DNA of 64,000 bases from CALEUX01 sp964608615 (GCA_964608615.1 CAZSQG010000004.1:1-64000), one strand, 5' to 3'; positions 9,514-18,561 are shown, numbered from the stretch's first letter. A program made the numbers and translations. Notes: a model not told the origin generated them from the sequence alone.

Positions 9514-9521
9514 TATTTTTG
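9514..9521 (+). promoter_or_regulatory. Putative -7 promoter box (TATTTTTG)
   Basis: Exact TAnnTTTG match, 9 bases before the ATG of a small ORF at 9531. It could drive that ORF or a long leader for nfnA. No -33 element is evident. Confidence 0.4.
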
Positions 9522-9530
9522 CCCGAATTA

Positions 9531-9644
9531 ATGAATATTGTCATTGATTTTGCGGTTTTTTTATTAAATCGTCGGAGTGATTTTATTGAGATTTGTTGTT
9601 CATGTTTGGAACATAGCTGTTTAGGTGAATATTGTAGTTTTTAA
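9531..9644 (+). CDS. Possible 37-residue cysteine-rich small protein
   Basis: ATG-to-TAA open frame of 37 codons just after a -7 box. The protein has an N-terminal hydrophobic stretch (residues 2-12) and five cysteines at positions 22, 23, 25, 30 and 35 (CCSC-x4-C-x4-C). Not recognised. It may be a chance ORF in AT-rich DNA, since there is no ribosome-binding site and the leader would be very short. Confidence 0.25.
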   Translation: MNIVIDFAVFLLNRRSDFIEICCSCLEHSCLGEYCSF

Positions 9645-10064
9645 GAAAATTCAGAAGTTTCAATATTTCTCTAATAGGCTTCTCTTTGTTTTTATAATGT
9701 GAATAAATAATTTAGGCAGTTGCGATTATTGTTATTTTATAATTATATATAACAAGTGTAAGTTTGCTTTTTATAATTGGGAAACGTTATAACCTGTGGT
9801 TTTACGTTAAAGTGAATTACCTCATTAACTTCACCATAATTATATTATTGCATTGTTTATAATTTTTTCAAATGAATGTTCTATGTGGCTGATGTAATAA
9901 ATATCAATGTGTGAAATTAGTTCCAACGCTTTAGGATGAGTTGCATGTGGTAATAAAAACAAAATATAACATGATTAAACCAATGTGTTTAGAATTATTT
10001 AGTTACTAGCTGAAGTTCAAACATGTGAGTTTTATTCAATCAATAAAAGAAAAATTATTTTCGA

Positions 10065-10898
10065 ATGAATAAAGTTGTAAGTAAGAGTTTTTTCTCTGAG
10101 AATGTGGTATGCATCGAAATTGAAGCCCCCCGCATCGCAAAAGCCAGAAAGGCTGGTCATTTTGTTATGGTAAGGATTGGTGATAAAGGAGAGCGTATTC
10201 CCTTAACTATTTCAGCCTCGAATGTTCAAAAAGGTACCATTACACTGGTGGTACAAAAGGTTGGAGTTACATCGCGAAAATTAGCAGAACTTGAACCTGG
10301 AGATATTATTTCTGATTTGGTTGGTCCTTTAGGCCAGGCTACACATATAACTAAGGTTGGAACAATTCTGGCTTGTGGTGGTGGTGTTGGTGTTGCGCCA
10401 TTGTTGCCCATTGTTGAGGCAATGAAAAAGGCTGGTAATAGGGTTGTTACAATTCTTGCTGCCCGAAATAAAGATCTTATAATCCTTGAGGAACAAATTA
10501 GAGCCTTTTCTGATGAGGTGATAATTATGACCGATGATGGCTCTTACGGCACAAAAGGTCTTGTTACTGATGGAATTGAGATGGTTGTGGCCCGCGAAAA
10601 AGTTGATGAGGCGGTTATAATTGGTCCGGCTATTATGATGAAATTTGCATCGTTAACCACGAAAAAGCATAATATTCCTTCCATTGTAAGTTTAAATACC
10701 ATTATGGTTGACGGAACAGGTATGTGTGGAGCTTGTCGCGTGACAGTTGGAGGTAAAACACGTTTTGTTTGTGTTGACGGACCTGAATTTGATGCACATC
10801 AGGTTGATTTTGATGAGATGTTGCTTCGTTTGGGAGGATACAAGGAACTGGAAAAACATGCAGAAGAAGAATACAATTGCGCTTCTAAAAATAAGTAA
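10065..10898 (+). CDS. nfnA: NfnA: FAD/[2Fe-2S] subunit of electron-bifurcating NADH-ferredoxin:NADP+ transhydrogenase
   Basis: Cytoplasmic flavoprotein that, with NfnB, couples NADH and reduced ferredoxin oxidation to NADP+ reduction, or the reverse. 277 residues: ferredoxin-reductase-type FAD domain (1-95), NAD-binding domain with ACGGGVGVAPLLP (103-115) and a C-terminal [2Fe-2S] site. The cluster ligands read D216, C221, C224 and C236 (VDGTGMCGAC and FVC); Asp as the first ligand matches the Thermotoga NfnA pattern. The same family includes dihydroorotate dehydrogenase subunit PyrK, but the adjacent GltD-like nfnB argues for Nfn. The gap to nfnB is 3 bases. Confidence 0.9.
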   Translation: MNKVVSKSFFSENVVCIEIEAPRIAKARKAGHFVMVRIGDKGERIPLTISASNVQKGTITLVVQKVGVTSRKLAELEPGDIISDLVGPLGQATHITKVGTILACGGGVGVAPLLPIVEAMKKAGNRVVTILAARNKDLIILEEQIRAFSDEVIIMTDDGSYGTKGLVTDGIEMVVAREKVDEAVIIGPAIMMKFASLTTKKHNIPSIVSLNTIMVDGTGMCGACRVTVGGKTRFVCVDGPEFDAHQVDFDEMLLRLGGYKELEKHAEEEYNCASKNK

Positions 10899-10901
10899 AA
10901 T

Positions 10902-12383
10902 ATGGCAACTGATATAGAAAAGCTAAAACTTGAACGTAGTGCTGAGTGGCGCGAAGAAATACGAAAATCTAAGAAAAACAAGGAAAGGACTGATATACCG
11001 AGAGTTCATATGCCCGAAGCTCCGGCTTTGGAACGTAACCATTCTTATGTGGAGGTAAATTCAGGTCTTTCGGTTGAGCAAGCTGTTATGGAGGCTAATC
11101 GATGTCTCGATTGTCCTGAACCAACATGTATTACCGGTTGTCCTGTTGAAATCAATATTCCAAAGTTTATAAAAAACATTGAGCGAGGTGAATTTCTTGA
11201 AGCTGCAAAGGTTTTAAAAGAAACCAGTACCCTGCCTGCTGTTTGTGGAAGGGTTTGCCCACAGGAAAAACAATGTGAATCAAAATGCTTTTATCAGCTA
11301 AAACTTAAAAAGGATCCGGTAGCTATTGGTTATCTTGAACGATTTGTTGCTGATTATGAACAACAGAGTGGCCAGATTTCGATTCCGGAAGTGGCTCCTG
11401 CCAACGGGAAAAAAGTTGCCGTAATTGGTTCAGGGCCTGCAGGGCTTGCTTTTGCTGGCGAAATGGCTAAGTTTGGATATGAGGTGGTCGTTTTTGAAGC
11501 GCTTCATGAAATAGGAGGAGTATTAAAATATGGTATTCCTGAGTTTCGTCTTCCAAATAGAGTTGTGGATGTTGAAATTACCGGCCTACAAAAAATGGGC
11601 GTTTCATTTGAAAGCAATTTTATTGTTGGGAAAACGGCTACTATAGAGGATTTGCGTGAAGAAGGATTTAAAGGTTTCTTTGTTGGAAGTGGTGCCGGAT
11701 TACCTCGTTTTATGAATATTCCCGGCGAAAACCTGGTTGGGATTCTTAGTTCCAACGAGTATCTGACAAGAGTTAATCTGATGGGTGCTTCACAGAAAGA
11801 TACTGATACACCTGTTGCATGTGGTAAACGTGTTGCAGTTATTGGTGGAGGCAACACGGCCATGGATTCAGTTCGTACTGCTCTGCGTCTTGGCGCTGAT
11901 AAGGCTATGATTGTTTACCGTCGTTCGCTTGAAGAAATGCCTGCGCGAGTTGAAGAGGTTAAACATGCCATGGAAGAAGGTGTGGAGTTTCTTACTCTTT
12001 GCAATCCTGTTGAATATATTGGAGATGAATCGGGACGAGTTAAACAGATGCGCGTTCAGAAAATGGTTTTGGGCGAGGCTGATAGCAGTGGACGCCGTTC
12101 TCCTGTTCCATTGGAAGGATCTGAATATTTAATTGATGTTGATTCGGTAATAGTGAGTGTGGGCGTATCACCTAATCCGCTGATTCCCCAATCGCTGCCT
12201 AATCTTAAGGTGAGCCGGTGGGGAACACTCGAAGTTAACCCCGATACCTTGCAAACCTCAATTCCCGATCTGTTTGCTGGTGGAGATATAGTAAGGGGAG
12301 GGGCAACCGTAATTCTTGCGATGGGCGATGGCCGTAAAGCAGCTAATTCCATGCACGATTATTTAAGTAACAATAACGCTTAA
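10902..12383 (+). CDS. nfnB: NfnB: GltD-like FAD/[4Fe-4S] subunit of the bifurcating transhydrogenase
   Basis: 493 residues. Two N-terminal [4Fe-4S] cysteine groups are visible: C68, C71, C76, C80 (CLDCPEPTCITGC) and C115, C119, C125, C129. The FAD Rossmann motif GSGPAGLAFAG follows near residue 175 and the NADPH Rossmann motif GGGNTAMDSVR near 315. This is the layout of glutamate synthase small subunits; the upstream nfnA and lack of a large gltB gene support the Nfn assignment. NfnB carries the bifurcating FAD and the NADP(H) site. It forms an operon with nfnA (3-base gap) and the DHOD-like gene (12-base gap). Confidence 0.9.
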   Translation: MATDIEKLKLERSAEWREEIRKSKKNKERTDIPRVHMPEAPALERNHSYVEVNSGLSVEQAVMEANRCLDCPEPTCITGCPVEINIPKFIKNIERGEFLEAAKVLKETSTLPAVCGRVCPQEKQCESKCFYQLKLKKDPVAIGYLERFVADYEQQSGQISIPEVAPANGKKVAVIGSGPAGLAFAGEMAKFGYEVVVFEALHEIGGVLKYGIPEFRLPNRVVDVEITGLQKMGVSFESNFIVGKTATIEDLREEGFKGFFVGSGAGLPRFMNIPGENLVGILSSNEYLTRVNLMGASQKDTDTPVACGKRVAVIGGGNTAMDSVRTALRLGADKAMIVYRRSLEEMPARVEEVKHAMEEGVEFLTLCNPVEYIGDESGRVKQMRVQKMVLGEADSSGRRSPVPLEGSEYLIDVDSVIVSVGVSPNPLIPQSLPNLKVSRWGTLEVNPDTLQTSIPDLFAGGDIVRGGATVILAMGDGRKAANSMHDYLSNNNA

Positions 12384-12395
12384 ATCCTTTTTAAA

Positions 12396-13388
12396 ATGGC
12401 TAATTTATCTACAAAATATCTAGGTCTTCAACTTAAGAATCCTTTAATTGTTGGGAGTTGTGGCTTAACCGGCAATGCTGAATCCATTATAAAACTGGCC
12501 AACAACGGTGCCGGGGCTGTGGTTTTGAAATCTATTTTTGAGGAAGAGATCCAGTTGGAATTTAAGGATACTCTAAAAAAGGAATTGGGATATCAGGATA
12601 ATAATTTGGAGTTTCTTGATTATTACGATTATCAGCTGAAAAATGATGTGCTTAAAGGTACTGCTGAACTAATAAAGCAGGTTAAGGAATCAACAGATAT
12701 TCCGGTAATAGCCAGTATTAACTGTCGGTCGGTGGGCGAATGGTACTCATATGCCCTGAAGTTGCAGGATGCTGGTGCTGATGCCCTGGAGCTGAATATC
12801 TTTAAAATGCCGTTCGGCACTGATGAAGATGCAGAAGCCATTAATGCAGTTTATCTTCGCATTGTTGAAAAAGTCAAGGCTCGGGTTTCCATCCCAATAT
12901 CAGTTAAACTCTCGCCTTATTTTACCAATATTGGAAATATCTCTCAACGATTGGAGAAAGGTGGGGTTGATGGACTTGTTTTCTTCAACCGTTTTTATAA
13001 TCCAGATATTGATATTGAAAATATTCGTCTTATTTCGGGTGCGGTTTATTCAACCCCTGTTGATTATGTTCTTCCACTGAGGTGGATCTCCATTTTGTCT
13101 CAGAAATTAAGTTGCGATTTGGTTGCTTCCACTGGCGTGCATACACCGGAAACCCTAATAAAGATGCTTTTGGCTGGAGCTTCAAGTGTTCAGGTAGTTT
13201 CAGCTATGTATAAAAATGGTACGGGCTATATTAAAGATATGCTCTATGGTCTGGAAAAGTGGATGGATAAAAAGGGTTTGGAAACCATTTCCGATATTCA
13301 TCAATTAGGTCAAAAGGCCATGCCTTCAAATCCTGAGTTGTTCGAGAGAGTTCAGTTTATGAGGTATTTTGGGGAACATGAAATTTAG
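12396..13388 (+). CDS. Dihydroorotate dehydrogenase-like FMN protein
   Basis: 330-residue TIM-barrel protein of the dihydroorotate/dihydropyrimidine dehydrogenase family: LGLQLKNPLIVGSCGL at the start, IPVIASINCRSVGEW (about 103-117), ALELNIFKMP in the FMN and substrate region, SIPISVKLSPYF, and the phosphate-binding LVASTGVHT and ASSVQVVSA. The usual Asn-rich substrate motif is altered. Family knowledge suggests a flavin-dependent reductase, but its substrate is unknown. It is probably co-transcribed with nfnAB and may exchange electrons with them. A strong hairpin terminator follows. Confidence 0.8.
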   Translation: MANLSTKYLGLQLKNPLIVGSCGLTGNAESIIKLANNGAGAVVLKSIFEEEIQLEFKDTLKKELGYQDNNLEFLDYYDYQLKNDVLKGTAELIKQVKESTDIPVIASINCRSVGEWYSYALKLQDAGADALELNIFKMPFGTDEDAEAINAVYLRIVEKVKARVSIPISVKLSPYFTNIGNISQRLEKGGVDGLVFFNRFYNPDIDIENIRLISGAVYSTPVDYVLPLRWISILSQKLSCDLVASTGVHTPETLIKMLLAGASSVQVVSAMYKNGTGYIKDMLYGLEKWMDKKGLETISDIHQLGQKAMPSNPELFERVQFMRYFGEHEI

Positions 13389-13412
13389 CTAATCGATATA
13401 TACTTATTATAA

Positions 13413-13448
13413 CGGGGTGAATATTTACTTAGTGTGAAATTCACCCCG
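13413..13448 (+). terminator. Hairpin terminator after the nfn operon
   Basis: CGGGGTGAAT (13413-13422) pairs perfectly with ATTCACCCCG (13439-13448), a 10-bp stem with a 16-base loop. The following T-run is weak. Confidence 0.7.
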
Positions 13449-13680
13449 AAGCTTTTAGCAGGTTTCGTTTTGTAAAGTAATAATTGTAATAGATAGTTAA
13501 TACTTAATCGCTACAAATTAGGCTGATAATTCTTGATTTTTATGATGCTATATTGGTAATTATGTGGTTGTAAGAGGTTTAATTGCTTCTCGGGTATTCT
13601 TTCAATGTGTTGGCTGTTAATATGATAAAAACTTTGAAGAACTATTGAACTAAGAACTTTTATTTTTCGATAAAAATAAC

Positions 13681-13688
13681 TATTTTTG
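13681..13688 (+). promoter_or_regulatory. Putative promoter of the rpsF operon
   Basis: TATTTTTG is an exact -7 box; TTTT at 13658-13661 sits 19 bases upstream, one base off the -33 TTTG. The leader to the rpsF ATG would be about 30 bases and contains a 7-bp hairpin. The usual S6:S18 leader motif was not recognised. Confidence 0.6.
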
Positions 13689-13725
13689 CCGCGCAAATTA
13701 ATTCAAACATTTTAATTAATAGTGT

Positions 13726-14076
13726 ATGTTAAATCAGTATGAAACCGTTTTCATTTTAACTCCCGTTTTATCTGATGTTCAGATGAAGGAAGCGGTAGAA
13801 AAGTTCCGGGGCTTGATCCTGGAAAATGGAGGTGAGATTGTCCATGAGGAGAATTGGGGCCTTCGTAAGCTGGCTTATCCAATCCAGAAGAAGTCAACAG
13901 GGTTTTACAGTCTGCTTGAGTTCAAAGCCGATCCAACTTTTATTGAAAAGCTGGAATTAAATTATCGTCGTGATGAGCGTGTTATCCGTTTTTTAACTTT
14001 TAAACTGGACAAATATGCAATTCAGTACAGCGAAAAAAGAAGAAGTGGTAACAAAAAAGAAGTAAAGGAGAAATAA
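13726..14076 (+). CDS. rpsF: 30S ribosomal protein S6
   Basis: 116 residues, normal S6 length plus a lysine-rich tail. It begins MLNQYETVFILTPVLSD and contains ENWGLRKLAYPIQKKSTGFY and the RRDERVIRFLTFKLDK end typical of S6. It binds S18 and 16S rRNA in the 30S platform. First gene of the conserved rpsF-rpsR-rplI operon, 3 bases before rpsR. Confidence 0.98.
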   Translation: MLNQYETVFILTPVLSDVQMKEAVEKFRGLILENGGEIVHEENWGLRKLAYPIQKKSTGFYSLLEFKADPTFIEKLELNYRRDERVIRFLTFKLDKYAIQYSEKRRSGNKKEVKEK

Positions 14077-14079
14077 GCC

Positions 14080-14349
14080 ATGGCACAGAATCAAAGTGAA
14101 ATTAGATATCTTACTCCTCCATCGGTTGAGATAAAAAAGAAAAAGTATTGCCGCTTTAAGAAGAACAAAATCAAATATGTGGATTATAAAGATCCTGAAT
14201 TTTTGAAAAAGTTCCTCAATGAGCAAGGTAAAATTCTTCCTCGTCGTTTAACCGGTACCTCTTTGAAGTATCAGCGGAAAGTTGCCCAGGCAATAAAAAG
14301 AGCTCGTCATTTGGCTTTCTTGCCTTATGTAACCGATTTGATGAAATAA
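14080..14349 (+). CDS. rpsR: 30S ribosomal protein S18
   Basis: 89 residues. Core motif KKYCRFKKNKIKYVDYKDPE followed by FLNEQGKILPRRLTGTSLKYQRKVAQAIKRARHLA (in part), the S18 signature. Forms a heterodimer with S6. Middle gene of the operon. Confidence 0.98.
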   Translation: MAQNQSEIRYLTPPSVEIKKKKYCRFKKNKIKYVDYKDPEFLKKFLNEQGKILPRRLTGTSLKYQRKVAQAIKRARHLAFLPYVTDLMK

Positions 14350-14367
14350 TTTAAGGAGGAACTGACC

Positions 14368-14817
14368 ATGATTGAAGTAATATTAAAAGAAGACGTGGCT
14401 AATTTTGGCCATAAAAACGATATTATTAAGGTAAAGCCCGGATACGGTAGAAATTATCTTATTCCACAGGGTTTTGCTATTCTTGCAACTGAATCTGCCC
14501 GAAAAGTTAATGCTGAGAATCAAAGGCAAAGAGCTCATAAGGAGGAAAAAATCCGCTTGGAAGCTGTTGCTATTGCTGCAAAACTTGAAGGTAAGAAAAT
14601 TACTATTGGTGCTAAAACCAGTACTACAGGTAAGATTTTCGGTTCTGTTAATAATATCCAGATTGCTGAGGTTCTTGAAAAACAAGGATTCAGCATTGAA
14701 CGCAAAAATATCACTATTAAAGATGATCAGGTTAAGGAAGTTGGTACTTATACCGCTACCATCAAACTGCATCGTGATGTTAAGGTATCCATTGAATTTG
14801 AAGTGGTTCCTGAATAG
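14368..14817 (+). CDS. rplI: 50S ribosomal protein L9
   Basis: 149 residues, full length. N-terminal rRNA-binding domain MIEVILKEDVANFGHKND with VKPGYGRNYLIPQGFA, long connecting helix (about 40-75), and C-terminal domain with TSTTGKIFGSVNN. Preceded by AAGGAGG (14353-14359), a good Shine-Dalgarno that is uncommon in this phylum. Followed by a perfect terminator. Confidence 0.98.
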   Translation: MIEVILKEDVANFGHKNDIIKVKPGYGRNYLIPQGFAILATESARKVNAENQRQRAHKEEKIRLEAVAIAAKLEGKKITIGAKTSTTGKIFGSVNNIQIAEVLEKQGFSIERKNITIKDDQVKEVGTYTATIKLHRDVKVSIEFEVVPE

Positions 14818-14863
14818 TATTTTTTAAATAAACATACTTTACGTTTTTCAAACAAACAGCATT

Positions 14864-14893
14864 ACGCCCCGTTTTACGGGGCGTTTTTGTTAT
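14864..14893. terminator. Terminator between rplI and ridA genes
   Basis: ACGCCCCG (14864-14871) pairs with CGGGGCGT (14877-14884) with a 5-base loop, followed by TTTTGTT. It lies between two convergent genes and may serve both. Confidence 0.85.
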
Positions 14894-15267
14894 ATTACAG
14901 CAATAGTTTCAATCTCAATAAGAGCGCCTAAGGGTAATGCTTTAACTGCAAAGGCAGCCCTTGCTGGTGGATTTTCGGTATAATAAGTTGAATAAACCTC
15001 GTTCATAGCTTTAAAGTCAGCCATGTCGGCCAGTAAACAGGTCGATTTTACCACATCTGAGTATGAATAACCCGCTTCTTTTAATATGGCTCCAATATTC
15101 TCCATTACTTGTTTGGTTTGCGCTGTAATATCGTCTTCAACAATCTTTCCTGTTGCAGGATTAATGGGTACCTGTCCCGAAATGTAAAGCGTTCCATTGA
15201 CTTCAACAGCCTGACTGTATGGGCCAATAGCGGCAGGGGCCTTGGTGGTTTGGATGATTCTTTTCAT
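14890..15267 (-). CDS. ridA: RidA-family enamine/imine deaminase
   Basis: 125 residues, the standard length. Motifs KAPAAIGPYSQAVEVNGTLY and ISGQVPINPATGKIV at the N terminus, then STCLLADMADFKAMNEVY and PPARAAFAVKALPLGALIEI with the substrate-binding Arg in PPARAA. Family members hydrolyse reactive 2-aminoacrylate and related enamines made by PLP enzymes. Monocistronic, convergent with rplI. Confidence 0.94.
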   Translation of the reverse strand: MKRIIQTTKAPAAIGPYSQAVEVNGTLYISGQVPINPATGKIVEDDITAQTKQVMENIGAILKEAGYSYSDVVKSTCLLADMADFKAMNEVYSTYYTENPPARAAFAVKALPLGALIEIETIAVI

Positions 15268-15749
15268 TACATTGTCTTTGGATGTAAATCTTGAGATAAA
15301 TAAGATTTAATAAGTTGGATTACTTAACTTTCTTGGTTCAATATGATATCAGGGGGGTCAAACAAATATTATGACTGATTTATTGATTTCACCCACTATA
15401 ATTCATTTAGGACCACTTTCATTCTATTATGCAATTTACGTAAAGTTACACATTGAAATGTAAACGTATAGTTGACAGGTAATAATTGGATGTTGTTTCT
15501 GTTAAGCAATATGCCTAAGTACACTCTTTACCGCTCTTTCGCACCTGTGTCTCATTGTTTGGCTCACTTGGCGGAGTGCTTTTTAGTAGGGTAAGCATTA
15601 CCTCTTTACGAGGAAAACGAAGGGTGAGTGCCTTAACATTATTATACTAATTGTATCCTTAACCAAACGATCTCAAGTAATAACCATAAAGTGTGGGCTT
15701 GTTATGGTTTGACAAACAAAATATACAGAACACCAATTTGGTTTAAACA
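15268..15749. other. Intergenic region with a possible gene remnant
   Basis: 482 bases. 15371-15463 encodes 30 residues (MTDLLISPTIIHLGPLSFYY to a stop) that resemble the beginning of prolipoprotein diacylglyceryl transferase (S-P-x-I-x-x-x-G-P). The resemblance is short and may be chance. 15530-15640 has small stem-loops (CACT/AGTG, CCTC/GAGG) of unknown meaning. Confidence 0.35.
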
Positions 15750-18554
15750 CTAATACCAATTGGGATTATCTCTTGCATTAGTCCGTTTTTCATATTTCAA
15801 ATCACGAAGCAAGCTGCTATTAACGGCAATTGAGAAGAAGTACGATTTATATGTTCCAAATGGGACCATATTGAAACTCATACTCCAGCAGTGTAAATTA
15901 CGCGCAATTCTTAGGTTGGTATGTGATATTTCTTTCCGGTCAAAGTTGTATCCGCTCGACATGTTAATATCCCATTTTGGTGTTAAAGAAATTCTTCCCG
16001 ACATATTAATATCAGCAGAGAATTTATACGGATAGGCCATTTTTTCTATATTGAATTGGCTACCCTGGGTGATACGCATGCTGTAATTGATTGAAATGCT
16101 CCATGGCATATCAAATTTTACATATCCTACATCTCCTTCTTCAATGGTTAGGGGTGGTTGTGAAGAGCCAGCATCACTATTTGGTCCTCCGTGGCCTGTA
16201 TTTTCAGGTGAGCCTCCTGTTTGTTCCTGAGTTTCGCTCCCTTCTTTTTTCTTCTTAAACGTGTCCGATCCAAAATTAAAGCCAAAGCTTAGGTTGGCAC
16301 TTTCCATTCGTGCAATCCTGTGATTTTCAGTCCACTCAAACTTATTCTTCCTTACTATTCTATTTGTTGTGGCATTTTTTGCCATTGGGAGAGTATCCAA
16401 AACATAAGGATCAAAGGTTGCTCCAAAACTAATACTGGTTCCGAATATTTTTGTGCGTCCACTCATGGATATTTTTGACCATTTCATTGAGTCGGCCAGG
16501 AAATTGTATGAAGTACTAAAGTTAAGCGATTCCAAAATGCTTATTTTTTTATATCCAGTAGTGTCCTTATCGCTTTTAACTTTCATTTCAAGAGTGTTCC
16601 CAAGACTTATTCCAAGTGATCCCGACTCTCCTTTACCCGGAATGCCAAATATGGCTCCGTCATAGTATGAGTATTCGTGTTTTACAATTTCATCTACCTT
16701 AGCATCATAATATTCAAACCAGTCGTAGTAACCATATTTGGGATCTCCAAAATCGGGACGATAGGAAAAACTGACTGATGGGGTCATGACATGACGTATG
16801 GCCTCAATTTTATCTCCAAACAAAGCACGACTAGGCTTAAAAAAAGTATAAAGCTTGGTTGATGTGCTAGCGCCTAAACTATAATCATAAACTCTGTTAA
16901 AACCAGCAGTGGTGTCTTTATCAACAACTTTACTTAAATCAGAATCATATTCTTTGGAAATTGATTTGAAATACCACCTCTCAGTATAGTTAAAACTTGG
17001 TGTTAGGGTAAAATATTTAAGTAATTTCATGTTCATGGAAACAGGGATGGAATGTTTAACTCCGTTTTTCCAATCTTTGGCTAAGCTGGCATCTAATAAT
17101 TCACTTTCTTTTGAGTGAATGTAATTACGTGTATTACCAGTATAACTAAAGCTTATCTTTTCATACCAGGTTTCGTTTGATCCTACTTTGTTCTTGCTCT
17201 TGAATGGAAAAAGCCTGTTTACAGTAAATGTTAAATCTGGAACAGTTAAGTCAATGGTGGTGTCACGGCTATTTTGCGAATGCTGCAATGATCCGCTTAA
17301 AGAAAATGGTTTATCTGGAAAGCGTCGTGAGTAATTAACACTTGAACGTTTTGTGTTTGTTGCAAGAACCACAGGATTAATTATACTTCCCACGTTATTT
17401 TTGTCATACGAGCTGGTTGAGTAATTTACACTTGCCGAAAAAGTTGAATATGCATTTGCTTTGGAATCCTGGCTGTGTGACCAGGAAAGGGAGAAATCAT
17501 TAGTTTTACTGTAGTCAGGTAAATCTTTTTCGCTGTATATGTTGGTGATTTTTTGGGCCGAGAAGTTACCACTGAACTTATACAGAACTTTGTATTTTGA
17601 GGATGCCCGTATACCCCAGGAACTATTGGCATATATATCTCCGGTTAAAGCAAAATCAAAATAGTCATTAGCTGCCCAGTAATAACCACCGTCACGCAAG
17701 AAAAAGCCACGAGAACTCTCTTCTCCATATGAAGGCATTAGAAAACCGGAGCTGTATGATTTTGTGGTGGGTACAAATGCAAACGGAATAATTAACGGAT
17801 AAAACTTAACATCTTCAATTACAAGATAAGCAGGTCCGGTTATGATTTTTTTTCCCGGAATAACCTTTGCTTTAGTCATGTTTATATAAAAATGGGGATG
17901 GTCGTGTTGATCACAGGTTGTGTAACGGCCATCTTTTAAGAAGTATGTGTTATCTGAATTCTTTTTTGCAAGCTCGCTTACAACAAAACCTTCGCCCTGT
18001 GTAGTAACCACATGTTCAATTATTGCTTTCTCGGTTTTAAAATTGTAACGCATTTTACGCATGGTATATTCACCACTTTTATCCTTAAAAACCGGAAGCC
18101 CTGTTTCAACGCCAAGTGAATCGAGAGTGCCTGTGGCGTAGGCAATGCTGCTGTCTAAATCAAGCTCAATATGATAGGCTGTTAATAAAACATCTTTATA
18201 ACTAACTGATGCATCGCCATAAAGATAAACCTTGTTTTGTTTAAAAGGTATGGAATCCTTGGCACTGTATTTAATTTCCGAATCAATTAATGGCGTCTTC
18301 TCCTTTTTCTTATTCTGCGCTACTGCAATAGAATCAGAGCTTGAGCCTAGAATCTGTTTTTCCGAAACAAGCTCTTGCGAGGTGGTCAAAGTTGTATCAC
18401 CAAGAACCATTACCCGATCATTCACCTGAGCGGAAAGTGTTAGTGAAGTAAATAAAAATAACGCGGACAAAGACCACGTGACGGAGCTTACAAGATATTT
18501 TGGGCTGATATGTTGTTTTGTAATCAAGGCGCTGTTTCTTATTTGTCGTGCCAC
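15750..18554 (-). CDS. lptD: LptD/OstA-like outer-membrane LPS assembly protein
   Basis: 934 residues. A signal peptide ends in TSLTLSAQ near residue 42; an OstA-like beta-jellyroll follows (about 90-200, VYLYGDASVSYKDVLLTAYH and YTTCDQHDHPHFYINM), then a large C-terminal beta-barrel (about 230-934). LptD inserts lipopolysaccharide or lipo-oligosaccharide into the outer leaflet. The barrel has a Gly/Pro/Glu-rich insertion near 785-810. The start is uncertain: the first codon is GTG at 18554, but an exact -7 box covers 18554-18561, so a start at the TTG at 18527 is more likely and still keeps the signal peptide. Confidence 0.88.
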   Translation of the reverse strand: MARQIRNSALITKQHISPKYLVSSVTWSLSALFLFTSLTLSAQVNDRVMVLGDTTLTTSQELVSEKQILGSSSDSIAVAQNKKKEKTPLIDSEIKYSAKDSIPFKQNKVYLYGDASVSYKDVLLTAYHIELDLDSSIAYATGTLDSLGVETGLPVFKDKSGEYTMRKMRYNFKTEKAIIEHVVTTQGEGFVVSELAKKNSDNTYFLKDGRYTTCDQHDHPHFYINMTKAKVIPGKKIITGPAYLVIEDVKFYPLIIPFAFVPTTKSYSSGFLMPSYGEESSRGFFLRDGGYYWAANDYFDFALTGDIYANSSWGIRASSKYKVLYKFSGNFSAQKITNIYSEKDLPDYSKTNDFSLSWSHSQDSKANAYSTFSASVNYSTSSYDKNNVGSIINPVVLATNTKRSSVNYSRRFPDKPFSLSGSLQHSQNSRDTTIDLTVPDLTFTVNRLFPFKSKNKVGSNETWYEKISFSYTGNTRNYIHSKESELLDASLAKDWKNGVKHSIPVSMNMKLLKYFTLTPSFNYTERWYFKSISKEYDSDLSKVVDKDTTAGFNRVYDYSLGASTSTKLYTFFKPSRALFGDKIEAIRHVMTPSVSFSYRPDFGDPKYGYYDWFEYYDAKVDEIVKHEYSYYDGAIFGIPGKGESGSLGISLGNTLEMKVKSDKDTTGYKKISILESLNFSTSYNFLADSMKWSKISMSGRTKIFGTSISFGATFDPYVLDTLPMAKNATTNRIVRKNKFEWTENHRIARMESANLSFGFNFGSDTFKKKKEGSETQEQTGGSPENTGHGGPNSDAGSSQPPLTIEEGDVGYVKFDMPWSISINYSMRITQGSQFNIEKMAYPYKFSADINMSGRISLTPKWDINMSSGYNFDRKEISHTNLRIARNLHCWSMSFNMVPFGTYKSYFFSIAVNSSLLRDLKYEKRTNARDNPNWY

Positions 18555-18561
18555 AAAAATA
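18554..18561 (-). promoter_or_regulatory. Putative -7 promoter box for lptD
   Basis: CAAAAATA on the plus strand (TATTTTTG on the minus strand) is an exact match. Its position at the GTG codon argues for a downstream translation start. Confidence 0.45.

Larger units (their letters stand above)
9271..10064. other. Long AT-rich intergenic region
   Basis: About 790 bases with no clear gene. 9366-9447 holds three successive small hairpins: CTCCCG/CGGGAG (9369-9374 with 9384-9389), GAGT/ACTC, and ATTCA/TGAAT; this could be a structured RNA or a decayed repeat. A -7 box (9514-9521) precedes a 37-codon cysteine-rich ORF, listed separately. The rest, to the nfnA start, is AT-rich without recognisable signals. 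Confidence 0.5.
13389..13725. other. Intergenic region with terminator and rpsF promoter
   Basis: 337 bases. It holds the terminator at 13413-13448, the promoter at 13681-13688 and a leader hairpin ATTAATT/AATTAAT (13697-13703 with 13714-13720) just upstream of rpsF. Nothing else recognised. Confidence 0.6.
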
